Origin: Desulfobulbaceae bacterium
GTDB lineage: Bacteria; Desulfobacterota; Desulfobulbia; Desulfobulbales; Desulfurivibrionaceae
Reading direction: 5' to 3'
NCBI GenBank assembly: GCA_003517965.1
Contig: DOZO01000006.1
Coordinates: 36,713-57,607 of the forward strand
Length of the DNA stretch: 20,895 bases
A program made the translations under genes and the position numbers. This document shows, piece after piece, positions 8,540-17,583 of the stretch. The notes under the pieces were generated by a model. That model was given only the letters and a program-made list of their open reading frames with translations, was not told where the DNA came from and ran no database searches. Position 1 is the stretch's first letter. Each line of letters starts with the position of its first letter.

Positions 8540-9222
8540 GCTGGCTTACCCGGATTGAAATTGACGCGAAAACCGCACGTGTCGAAGGTCTCCTGGACAA
8601 CTACGCCTGGCATAAACGCCTATGGGAATGTTTCCCCAAGAGCCCGGACAGTAAACGCGATTTTCTGACACGTATCGACCAACTCGAAGGGGCTTTTCGT
8701 GCCTGGATTCTTGCCTCGGAAAAACCTGTTTCCCCGCAATGGTGCCAGCCAGGCGGTTTTTCCCTCAAAGAAATTGCCCCGTCGTTTCTGTCCCACCGTT
8801 ATTACGCCTTTGACTTGCGGGCAAATCCGGTGAAGACCACTGTGCAGCGAGGTCCAAAGGGAGAGACTTTGTTTCGAGCCAACGGCAAGCGGAAACAGGG
8901 AAAACGGGTGCCACTGGTAAAGTCGGAAGAGTTGCGCACTTGGCTCATACACAAAGGTGACGTCAGGTGCCGGGATAACGCAACGGGGCTTGATGTGCCT
9001 GGGGGCTTCCGCATCCTGGAAGAAAAGCCGCTCGAAATTAGCCCCATGGTGGAAAGTTATTTTCGTAAGAAGGGGCAGAGCGGTTACCACGGCGGCGTCC
9101 AGTTTCGCGGCACCCTGGAGGTAACCGATTCAGCAAAGTTTATCGATACCTACCATTCCGGAGTCGGCAGCGCCAAGGGCTTTGGCTTCGGCCTGCTGCT
9201 GCTTGCACCACTGAACCTATAA
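8536..9222 (+). CDS. cas6e: crRNA endonuclease Cas6e (Cse3/CasE)
   Basis: Cas6e cuts each repeat of the pre-crRNA at the base of its stem and stays bound to the 3' hairpin as part of Cascade. It has 228 residues. The N-terminal DNYAWHKRLW places Y23 and H26 at the positions of the catalytic Tyr and His in the Thermus Cse3 protein. The glycine-rich C-terminal GVGSAKGFGFGLLLLAPL is the family signature. The start is ATG 8536, overlapping the cse2 stop by 4 bp with GAGGAGG upstream; a longer reading from 8482 lies inside cse2 and is rejected. The gene sits before cas7e, unlike in E. coli, where it follows cas5e. Confidence 0.95.
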   Translation: MSWLTRIEIDAKTARVEGLLDNYAWHKRLWECFPKSPDSKRDFLTRIDQLEGAFRAWILASEKPVSPQWCQPGGFSLKEIAPSFLSHRYYAFDLRANPVKTTVQRGPKGETLFRANGKRKQGKRVPLVKSEELRTWLIHKGDVRCRDNATGLDVPGGFRILEEKPLEISPMVESYFRKKGQSGYHGGVQFRGTLEVTDSAKFIDTYHSGVGSAKGFGFGLLLLAPLNL

Positions 9223-9249
9223 CAATAACAACCCAATAAGGAGAAAACC

Positions 9250-10470
9250 ATGAAGCACCTCGAACTGCACATCATTCAATCCGTCCCCGTGGCCTGCCTC
9301 AACCGTGATGATCTTAATTCTCCCAAGACGGCGGTTTTTGGCGGCGTCCAGCGGGCACGAGTCTCAAGCCAATCATGGAAACGGGCGATTAGGGAAATGG
9401 CCGAAAATGAAATCGATAAATCCGGTAGGTTCAAAGGCAAACGTAGCCGTTTGTTTATTGAAAAAATTTCTTTGGAACTGAAAAAACTTGGAGAAGTTGA
9501 AGAGATTGCGAAAGCTCTTTCTCTCTGTGCTGGCCATTATCTCGCCAAGCTGGATCCGAAGCAGGAGGGGAAAGTTAAAACTCTCGTATTCCTCTCGCCT
9601 CTGGAATATGAAATCTTCGCCAAACTTCTTTATTCCCTTGAGAACGCAGACAAACAGAAGCTTGTCGAAGCGGTCTCGTCGGTTGATACGGCAAAGCTGG
9701 CGACTGATGAAAGCAACGACGACGAGGCAGAAGAAGAAGTTGAAAAATCAAAGAAGGGCGATAAAAAGCTGTCCGCAAAAGCATTTACCAAGCTTGTAGC
9801 CAAAATTCTTAAGTCGCCTGTAGAAAAGGCGTTTAGGGGTGAGAAAAAGGAGCCAAAAAGCCTACCGAAAGATGCTGCCGATATTGCGCTGTTCGGTCGT
9901 ATGGTCGCTAACGACCACTCCCTCACCGTTGAAGCTTGCTCTATGTTCTCTCATGCCCTTTCCACTCACAAGGTTGATAATGAAATTGATTTCTTTGCAG
10001 CCGTGGATGACCTCCAACCCAAAGAAGAATCCGGCGCCGGCATGACAAGTACGCTGGAGTTTAATTCTGCCACCTACTACCGCTTCGCCGCTCTCAATCT
10101 GGATATGCTCGCTGATCAAGATCACCTCGGAAGCATGACAAAAGAAGAACGGCAGGATGTGGTGCGGACTTTTATTGAGGCAACCATCAAGGCCATACCA
10201 GGTGCGCGCAAAAACACCATGAACGGCAACACTCTTCCGGTTCATGTACTCGGTGTTGTTCGGGAGAAGGGGCATCCGATCCAATTGGTCAATGCCTTTG
10301 AGAATCCGGTTCGATCTGCGCAGGGTTACGCCGTCAAGTCAGTTGAACTACTCAAGGCCGAGTACGCAAAACTTGATGGGACTTGGGGGATCAAGGCTAT
10401 TTTCGCGGAAGCAATTCCTGATGTTGGTATGGTTAGCTTCTTGAAAGGGGTGGTCGATCATGTCATCTGA
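9250..10470 (+). CDS. cas7e: Cascade backbone Cas7e (Cse4/CasC)
   Basis: Six copies of Cas7e form the backbone that grips the crRNA spacer. The N-terminus (LELHIIQSVPVACLNRDDLNSPKTA, split here as LELHIIQSVPVACLN and RDDLNSPKTA) and RARVSSQSWKRAIRE (35-49) are typical, as is FNSATYYRFA (271-280). At 406 residues it is longer than the E. coli protein (363). The extra length includes a highly charged stretch at about 152-176, rich in Glu/Asp then Lys, probably a surface loop. ATAAGGAG lies upstream of ATG 9250, 27 bp after cas6e, and the 3' end overlaps cas5e by 11 bp. Confidence 0.95.
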   Translation: MKHLELHIIQSVPVACLNRDDLNSPKTAVFGGVQRARVSSQSWKRAIREMAENEIDKSGRFKGKRSRLFIEKISLELKKLGEVEEIAKALSLCAGHYLAKLDPKQEGKVKTLVFLSPLEYEIFAKLLYSLENADKQKLVEAVSSVDTAKLATDESNDDEAEEEVEKSKKGDKKLSAKAFTKLVAKILKSPVEKAFRGEKKEPKSLPKDAADIALFGRMVANDHSLTVEACSMFSHALSTHKVDNEIDFFAAVDDLQPKEESGAGMTSTLEFNSATYYRFAALNLDMLADQDHLGSMTKEERQDVVRTFIEATIKAIPGARKNTMNGNTLPVHVLGVVREKGHPIQLVNAFENPVRSAQGYAVKSVELLKAEYAKLDGTWGIKAIFAEAIPDVGMVSFLKGVVDHVI

Positions 10471-11137
10471 AAAAACCTTTCTGGCCCTTCGGCTGGAAGG
10501 GCCACTCCAATCTTGGGGGTTCGACAGCCAGTACAACCGACGCAATACCGGCCTGATGCCGACCAAGAGCGCCATCGCCGGGATATGCTGTGCCTCGCTC
10601 GGCTTTTCACGCGGCAGCGACGAGGAGCAAGAATTTTTGACATCATTCGGAGCGGTGCGGATGACATCCATCGCCATTCCCCGCAAGGGAGTCAAAAAGG
10701 GACTACCGGTTCGGCGATTGCAGGACTACCATACTGTACAAAATACCAAGACGGCGGACGGCAAAAACAAAGACTGCCATATCACCCATCGGCAGTATCT
10801 CACGGATGCCTCTTTCGGTGTGCTCCTTGAGGGACCACCCCCACTGTTGACGCGGATTGCCGATGCCCTGGAAAATCCTGTCTGGGGTATTTGGCTCGGT
10901 CGCAAAACCTGCATCCCCTCTGCCCCGGTTTTTGCCGGGTTAGAGGAGAATCGGGACGATGCGCTACGCCTTCTTATTGGTGAAAAGTCGCTTGAATCAT
11001 TCACCCGGCAGGAGGAGGTGGAAAATTTCGCTGAAGGGCGCGATTCTCTCCCCGACATGCCGGTATCATTTGCCACAGAGCGGAGATTGTTTGCACCAAG
11101 AAGAGTAAGAACGTGGCAAGAAGCTGAGGGGATTTGA
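10460..11137 (+). CDS. cas5e: Cascade subunit Cas5e (CasD)
   Basis: Cas5e binds the 5' handle of the crRNA and caps the Cas7 backbone next to Cas8e. It has 225 residues. The signatures are LEGPLQSWG (12-20) and PTKSAIAGI (34-42), both diagnostic of Cas5e. The start overlaps cas7e by 11 bp. The stop TGA (11135-11137) is 2 bp before the start of the BRO/DinD gene, so that extra gene is coupled to Cascade expression. Confidence 0.94.
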   Translation: MSSEKTFLALRLEGPLQSWGFDSQYNRRNTGLMPTKSAIAGICCASLGFSRGSDEEQEFLTSFGAVRMTSIAIPRKGVKKGLPVRRLQDYHTVQNTKTADGKNKDCHITHRQYLTDASFGVLLEGPPPLLTRIADALENPVWGIWLGRKTCIPSAPVFAGLEENRDDALRLLIGEKSLESFTRQEEVENFAEGRDSLPDMPVSFATERRLFAPRRVRTWQEAEGI

Positions 11138-11139
11138 TT

Positions 11140-11976
11140 ATGGAAAGCAAACTTATCGTCTTTAAGAACAAAGCAATCAGGCGTAACTTGCATAACAACG
11201 AGTGGTGGTTTTCGGTTGCTGATGTGGTGGAAGCCTTGACCGATAGTGCCGATCCCCGTCAGTACATCAAGAAGATGCGCCAGCGTGATCCTGAGCTTGA
11301 GGCCTACTGGGGTACAAATTGTACCCCCCTTGAAATGGTGGCTCCAGACGGGAAAAAACGGGCAACGAACTGCGCCAACACCGAAGGCATCTTCCGTATC
11401 ATTCAGTCTATCCCCTCGCCCAAGGCCGAACCGTTCAAACGTTGGTTGGCCAAGGTCGGCTACGAGCGGGTGCAAGAGATCGAAGACCCGGAGCTGGCCA
11501 CCAAACGGACCAAGGCGCTGTATCGGGCTAAGGGCTATTCCGATGCCTGGATTGAGAAACGGATGCGCGGTATTGCTGTCCGAGCTGAATTGACTGATGA
11601 GTGGAAGAATCGCGGAATCAATAGAGAACCGGAATATGCCATTTTGACCTCGGAGATTTCCAAGGCAGCTTTTGGCCTCACGCCAACGGAGTACAAGAAT
11701 CTGAAAGGATTGGCGCGGGAGAATCTACGCGACCACATGACCGACCTGGAGCTGATTTTTTCCATGCTCGGCGAGGCCGCTACCACCGAGATTGCCCGCA
11801 AACAGGATGCCCAGGGCTTTGGCGAGAACAAGATTGTATCCCGCAAGGGTGGACGGATCGCCGGGGAGGCGCGGGAAAAGCTGGAGAAGGAAACAGGCGA
11901 AAAGGTGGTGACACCTGAAAACTATCTGACAGAACCGGAAAGCCGGAAACGGCTTACAAGGAAAAAGAAAGGGTAG
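11140..11976 (+). CDS. BRO-N / DinD-like protein within cas operon
   Basis: This 278-residue protein has two parts. Residues about 5-110 resemble the BRO N-terminal domain, a DNA-binding module of phage antirepressors: EWWFSVADVVEALTDS (21-36), RQYIKKMRQRD (40-50) and FRIIQSIPSPKAEPFKRWL (85-103). The C-terminal part resembles DinD, the SOS-induced protein reported to inhibit RecA; from memory of E. coli DinD the shared pattern is L-DHM--xEL, a T-rich helix, N, then GR--R and a G-PE-L ending. GAGGGG lies 8 bp before ATG 11140. It is 2 bp after cas5e and 3 bp before cas1, so it is a true member of the operon. It is not a recognised cas gene. A role in regulating the operon, DNA-damage sensing or spacer acquisition is conjecture. 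No frameshift or truncation is seen, so it is probably maintained. Confidence 0.8.
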   Translation: MESKLIVFKNKAIRRNLHNNEWWFSVADVVEALTDSADPRQYIKKMRQRDPELEAYWGTNCTPLEMVAPDGKKRATNCANTEGIFRIIQSIPSPKAEPFKRWLAKVGYERVQEIEDPELATKRTKALYRAKGYSDAWIEKRMRGIAVRAELTDEWKNRGINREPEYAILTSEISKAAFGLTPTEYKNLKGLARENLRDHMTDLELIFSMLGEAATTEIARKQDAQGFGENKIVSRKGGRIAGEAREKLEKETGEKVVTPENYLTEPESRKRLTRKKKG

Positions 11977-11979
11977 CCC

Positions 11980-12903
11980 ATGACCGAACCGATCCTTCCG
12001 CCACTCAAGCCCATCCCCATCAAGGATCGCATTTCCGTTCTGTTTCTCGAACGGGGGCAGCTCGATGTTCTTGACGGAGCCTTTGTCCTGGTGGACAAGA
12101 ACGGGGTGCGAACCCATATCCCTGTCGGTGGGGTGGCCTGTCTGATGCTGGAGCCTGGTATTCGGGTATCCCATGCCGCTGTCACGCTTGCCTCGCGGGT
12201 TGGTTGTCTGTTGGTCTGGGTGGGAGAGGCGGGGGTGCGGCTATATGCCTCTGGTCAGCCTGGTGGGGCCAGGGCCGACAGGCTTCTGTATCAGGCAAAG
12301 TTGGCGTTGGATGATGCGGCCCGGCTGAAGGTGGTGCGTAAAATGTACGAGTTGCGGTTCCATGAAAAGCCGCCGGAAAAGCGAAGTGTCGAGCAACTGC
12401 GGGGCATCGAGGGTGTCCGGGTGCGTAAGATGTATGAACTTTTGGCCCGGCAATACAGAGTGCCGTGGGTAAGGCGTAATTATGACCATACCAGCTGGGG
12501 CAGTGGCGATCTCCCGAACCGCTGCCTTAGTTCGGCCACCGCCTGCATGTATGGGATCTGCGAGGCGGCGATTCTGGCGGCTGGATATGCCCCGGCGGTT
12601 GGCTTTATCCATACGGGTAAACCGCAATCTTTTGTGTATGACATCGGGGATATATTCAAGTTTGAAACGGTTGTGCCGGTGGCATTCCGTATCGCGGGCA
12701 GGAATCCTTCTAATCCTGAACGGGAGGTGCGGCTTGCCTGCCGGGATGCCTTTCGTCAGAGCGGACTATTGAAGCGTATTATTCCGACCATTGAGCAGGT
12801 TCTGGCGGCAGGAGAGCTATCGCCGCCAGTTTCCCCCGAGGAATCGGTGGCCCCTGCCATTCCCAATAAGGAGCAAATGGGCGATGTTGGTTATCGTGGT
12901 TGA
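11980..12903 (+). CDS. cas1: Cas1 integrase, type I-E
   Basis: Cas1 with Cas2 captures prespacers and integrates them at the leader-repeat junction. It has 307 residues. The metal-binding active site is intact: E144 in RGIEGVRVR, H211 in GFIHTGK, and D221/D224 in FVYDIGDIFKFE, matching E. coli E141, H208, D218 and D221. The sequence is clearly of the I-E Cas1 group. It follows the BRO/DinD gene by 3 bp and overlaps cas2 by 20 bp. The last 30 or so residues are Pro-rich and poorly conserved, as is common. Confidence 0.97.
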   Translation: MTEPILPPLKPIPIKDRISVLFLERGQLDVLDGAFVLVDKNGVRTHIPVGGVACLMLEPGIRVSHAAVTLASRVGCLLVWVGEAGVRLYASGQPGGARADRLLYQAKLALDDAARLKVVRKMYELRFHEKPPEKRSVEQLRGIEGVRVRKMYELLARQYRVPWVRRNYDHTSWGSGDLPNRCLSSATACMYGICEAAILAAGYAPAVGFIHTGKPQSFVYDIGDIFKFETVVPVAFRIAGRNPSNPEREVRLACRDAFRQSGLLKRIIPTIEQVLAAGELSPPVSPEESVAPAIPNKEQMGDVGYRG

Positions 12904-13198
12904 AAACGCGCCTGATCGTATCAGGGGGCGTCTGGCTGTGTGGCTGCTGGAGATACGGGCTGGGGTGTATGTGGGGAAAGTTTCCAGAAGGGTGAGGGAG
13001 ATGATCTGGCGGACCGTGGCGGATGGGATTGTAGACGGCAATGCCGTTATGAGTTGGTCTACTAATACCGAGTCCGGTTTCGATTTTTTGACCTTGGGTG
13101 CTAACCGGCGAATACCTCTTGAATTTGATGGGGTAAAGCTTGTATCGTTTTTGCCTGAAGCGGCATTTGTCACGGAAGGGCAGAACGATCATAAATAA
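12884..13198 (+). CDS. cas2: Cas2, type I-E
   Basis: Cas2 is the central dimer of the Cas1-Cas2 integration complex. The 104-residue protein has the I-E signature: MLVIVVENAPDRIRGRLA at the N-terminus, RAGVYVGKVSRRVRE, then WSTNTESGFDFLTLG. It has no fused DnaQ domain, which matters because a separate DnaQ-like gene lies upstream of cas3. The start is ATG 12884 with AAGGAG 10 bp upstream; a longer frame from 12791 runs inside cas1 and is rejected. It is the last operon gene, followed directly by the leader. Confidence 0.95.
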   Translation: MLVIVVENAPDRIRGRLAVWLLEIRAGVYVGKVSRRVREMIWRTVADGIVDGNAVMSWSTNTESGFDFLTLGANRRIPLEFDGVKLVSFLPEAAFVTEGQNDHK

Positions 13199-13265
13199 CA
13201 GGCTGAAAGTTGGTAGTTTTTTGTTCTTTGAAAATTAAACGGATTTTCAAAGGGATAGAGGAAGT
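13199..13265 (+). promoter_or_regulatory. CRISPR leader
   Basis: These 67 A+T-rich bp join cas2 to the first repeat. GTTGGTAG at 13209-13216 begins 57 bp before repeat 1. From memory, the E. coli I-E leader has GTTGGTAG at the same distance, where it belongs to the upstream region contacted during integration. A perfect 10-bp inverted repeat lies between this motif and the array, where E. coli has its IHF site. I see no good IHF consensus. A pre-crRNA promoter is expected here, but I cannot place its -35 and -10. Confidence 0.85.
13226..13252. repeat. Perfect inverted repeat in leader
   Basis: CTTTGAAAAT at 13226-13235 and ATTTTCAAAG at 13243-13252 are exact reverse complements separated by 7 bp (TAAACGG). 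The centre is about 27 bp before repeat 1. It may be a protein-binding operator or a bending site for integration. A stem-loop terminator is unlikely, since only A+T pairs dominate and no T-run follows. Confidence 0.75.
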
Positions 13266-16200
13266 ATGTTCCCCACACCCGTGGGGATGAACCGAACACT
13301 TTTATGATATCTACGAAGTTTCAGAAATGTTCCCCACACCCGTGGGGATGAACCGAATACATCATGATGGCATGGTGAGCCTGGATAATGTTCCCCACAC
13401 CCGTGGGGATGAACCGATAAACGTCCCACCTGAGCTTGCGGGATTGGCATGTTCCCCACACCCGTGGGGATGAACCGTAAAAAATGAGTGCCCAACCCAT
13501 AACCTAAAAATGTTCCCCACACCCGTGGGGATGAACCGTATCACGACTTTTCAGTCGTGTCAACCCCTGGATGTTCCCCACACCCGTGGGGATGAACCGG
13601 CTTAATTCACGCACGGGGCAAGATGCCTGCTATGTTCCCCACACCCGTGGGGATGAACCGCGATCGCACATGGCGATGATCTCGGCAGAGCGATGTTCCC
13701 CACACCCGTGGGGATGAACCGGCCTTGGCCGCGATCGGATCAGAGAGAAACAGATGTTCCCCACACCCGTGGGGATGAACCGGGATGGAAAAGGTTAAAC
13801 GGCAGATGTTTCCCATGTTCCCCACACCCGTGGGGATGAACCGCAGGGGAGTGGACAGAGGTGGTTGACCAGTTCATGTTCCCCACACCCGTGGGGATGA
13901 ACCGACCTGTTAAATGTTTTCATAATACTCTCCTTGATGTTCCCCACACCCGTGGGGATGAACCGGCCCGGCGATAAACGTGGGTATCTTTTCGGCGATG
14001 TTCCCCACACCCGTGGGGATGAACCGAAGCAACCGGCCTATCATTCCAAGTGGGATGAATGTTCCCCACACCCGTGGGGATGAACCGCAGGGGGAGCTGG
14101 CGAGACTCCGGCAACTGGCATGTTCCCCACACCCGTGGGGATGAACCGTACGAACGTGGCCCAGGCGGTGAGCGAGTCAAATGTTCCCCACACCCGTGGG
14201 GATGAACCGATCACGCTCCATCTTTCCCTGTTTTGTCCTCTATGTTCCCCACACCCGTGGGGATGAACCGATAGCCGCTGACTATCCTGCTGCTATTAAG
14301 TCATGTTCCCCACACCCGTGGGGATGAACCGTTCCAGCAGCCCGGCGCCGGAGGGAAAACGGGATGTTCCCCACACCCGTGGGGATGAACCGATAGGGCT
14401 TGGCCTCCGCCGGGGTGACAGCCCATGTTCCCCACACCCGTGGGGATGAACCGACCGAGATAAAAACGATCTTTCTTGACGGAGTATGTTCCCCACACCC
14501 GTGGGGATGAACCGCCGTCGCGGGTGATCTGGAACATGGGTTGAGCATGTTCCCCACACCCGTGGGGATGAACCGGTCAAAGGGGAGAACACACAAAAGG
14601 TGGAAATATGTTCCCCACACCCGTGGGGATGAACCGAGAGAAATTTGCGGCAACCACGCCACCGGATCATGTTCCCCACACCCGTGGGGATGAACCGCCG
14701 CCGCGCTCCACAGTGCCGCCTGCGCCGCTATGTTCCCCACACCCGTGGGGATGAACCGGCAGATGTTTCCCTTTGCGGCCCATGAAAAACATGTTCCCCA
14801 CACCCGTGGGGATGAACCGACCTCGGCGACATTGAGGGAGGTGGTGCAGGGATGTTCCCCACACCCGTGGGGATGAACCGATCGGTGTCTGGGGTGGACT
14901 TGGTGGATGTGGATGTTCCCCACACCCGTGGGGATGAACCGCCCCTGAGTGCGTCCCTATAGCGTGGGGAGTTATGTTCCCCACACCCGTGGGGATGAAC
15001 CGGGCTTGATCTGCTTGTCGATCATGGCGATAGAATGTTCCCCACACCCGTGGGGATGAACCGACAAATACCGCCCCTCGCAAAAGATGTTCGGGATGTT
15101 CCCCACACCCGTGGGGATGAACCGGAGCGGGCCATGATCATGGCCGCCTTGATGCCATGTTCCCCACACCCGTGGGGATGAACCTTCATCGGCCTGCCCT
15201 ACCAGTTGGGAGCGGTGATGTTCCCCACACCCGTGGGGATGAACCGAGGCCTGCGTCCAGGGGGCCGGTTACAAGATCATGTTCCCCACACCCGTGGGGA
15301 TGAACCGGCCGGGGTCGTCTGTACCTGGACGAATGCCAGATGTTCCCCACACCCGTGGGGATGAACCGGCTTGGGCCTCTGGCTCCAGGAGCAGGGTGGC
15401 ATGTTCCCCACACCCGTGGGGATGAACCGGCGGAGGGCATCCGGGGAGGTGAGCAGTTGTTATGTTCCCCACACCCGTGGGGATGAACCGGATATTTGTT
15501 GACGGCTTGATCCTTGAGGGCAATGTTCCCCACACCCGTGGGGATGAACCGCGATTTTGCGCGGGCGCTCGGCTTCGAGATAAATGTTCCCCACACCCGT
15601 GGGGATGAACCGATCAAGGCCACCGACCTCTATCAGGCCTATGTATGTTCCCCACACCCGTGGGGATGAACCCCCAGGCCGCCCATGCCCAAGGCCGCGC
15701 CGACCATGTTCCCCACACCCGTGGGGATGAACCGATCATACATACATAAAAGAGGGAGTATAAGACATGTTCCCCACACCCGTGGGGATGAACCGGCGTG
15801 CGTCTGACGGATATCTCGCCCCTGGGATGTTCCCCACACCCGTGGGGATGAACCGGACGACGCAGAGAGCGGCGGCCCAGTCTTGGTATGTTCCCCACAC
15901 CCGTGGGGATGAACCGACTTATAACACTGGAAGACATTCTTTTCATACATGTTCCCCACACCCGTGGGGATGAACCGCGATCTATTACACTACTGATGAA
16001 CCCTGTGAGATGTTCCCCACACCCGTGGGGATGAACCGATTAAAGCAGTTTGTCAGAAAGTTCGTGAAAAATGTTCCCCACACCCGTGGGGATGAACCGG
16101 ACCAGCGAGAGTAGAAGGTGAATATGGTATAATGTTCCCCACACCCGTGGGGATGAACCGAATTGTTGCTGTGCCGTCCCAGGAAGTCATTGATGTTCCC

Positions 16201-17563
16201 CACACCCGTGGGGATGAACCGCCCCGCATGTAGTCTATGCCAACGGGAATATAATGTTCCCCACACCCGTGGGGATGAACCTAATCTCGGTAAGGAGAAA
16301 CAACCATGTTGAACATGTTCCCCACACCCGTGGGGATGAACCGCAAATAATGAGACCCAGTACCATAACCAAGGGATGTTCCCCACACCCGTGGGGATGA
16401 ACCGTCATCATAGGTTCACCACCTCGTGCATGAGGCATGTTCCCCACACCCGTGGGGATGAACCGGCCCAGGCTGAATTGATCAGCCCCAAACGCTGATG
16501 TTCCCCACACCCGTGGGGATGAACCGCAGACATGTTGACCGCAACGGGCGGGATCATGATGTTCCCCACACCCGTGGGGATGAACCGCTCGTTCTGATGC
16601 TGATCAAGCTGAAATAGCTATGTTCCCCACACCCGTGGGGATGAACCGTTTGAATCGTTTTCCTCCTGATGATACTTATGATGTTCCCCACACCCGTGGG
16701 GATGAACCGGAAACGGCGATATGTGTGGGGATTCTGAACAGATGTTCCCCACACCCGTGGGGATGAACCGGCGAATATGATCTAATGGTGAAAGGCGTTA
16801 AGATGTTCCCCACACCCGTGGGGATGAACCGAAAAAGCAAATATGCGGTCTTGGCAGGTGTTAATGTTCCCCACACCCGTGGGGATGAACCGGCCCCACC
16901 AACCTTCACCCCCTCTACCCCCGAATGTTCCCCACACCCGTGGGGATGAACCGGTTTTTGATTTTTCCCTGTTCCCGCATGGCAAATGTTCCCCACACCC
17001 GTGGGGATGAACCGCAAGGCAACACAGGAAAACGGCTATACAGTGCATGTTCCCCACACCCGTGGGGATGAACCGCGGAAGTGGCCTACCTCTTGTGGGG
17101 TTTTCATATGTTCCCCACACCCGTGGGGATGAACCGGCTCTATTTAATCATTTCCTTATTCTGGCATTATGTTCCCCACACCCGTGGGGATGAACCGAGA
17201 TTGAAGAAAACTATATTGCCGTATGTGTCATGTTCCCCACACCCGTGGGGATGAACCGGTCTCTTAATTATCCCAATACAGCCCGGAAAAATGTTCCCCA
17301 CACCCGTGGGGATGAACCGTTCATCTCCACTAACTTCCTTCACCATCCCGCATGTTCCCCACACCCGTGGGGATGAACCGGGTAAAAAGCGATATTAATG
17401 GTAATCCTAGATATGTTCCCCACACCCGTGGGGATGAACCGACCGTCACCGTCTTTTTCCTCAACGGCCAGCAATGTTCCCCACACCCGTGGGGATGAAC
17501 CGAGCAATACGAAATGAGCACTTTTAAAATTACAATGTTCCCCACACCCGTGGGGATGAACCG
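13266..17563 (+). CRISPR. CRISPR array, leader-proximal block (71 repeats)
   Basis: There are 71 repeats of 29 bp at a 61-bp period with 70 complete spacers. The repeat begins ATGTTCCCCAC, has a CCCCAC/GTGGGG stem with ACCC loop, and ends GATGAACCG. Cas6e cutting after the stem would leave the 8-nt handle ATGAACCG, close to the E. coli handle. All repeats look identical except the last base in repeats 32 (T), 40 (C) and 50 (T). Spacers are 32 bp except spacer 42 (31 bp, 15796-15826). Transcription is inferred to be on the plus strand from the leader side and repeat orientation. Spacers 9 and 25 share 13 bp at their ends. By eye I found no spacer matching genes in the window. Confidence 0.99.
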
Positions 17564-17583
17564 GTAGTTGTATACACTACGTT

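Noticed and set aside
10726..11475. Minus-strand 249-residue open frame across cas5e and the BRO/DinD gene
   Set aside because: It covers two well-supported genes on the other strand and shows no domain signature.
13199..13265. IHF consensus site in the leader
   Set aside because: The best candidates on both strands miss several conserved positions.
14996..15522. Spacers 29 and 37 share GGCTTGATC
   Set aside because: The 9-bp match ends inside both spacers and does not reach the end of one, so it is not an overlap of source sites; chance is likely.
14210..16985. Spacers 16 and 61 share TTTCCCTGTT
   Set aside because: A 10-bp match in the middle of both spacers with differing flanks; expected by chance among 76 spacers.
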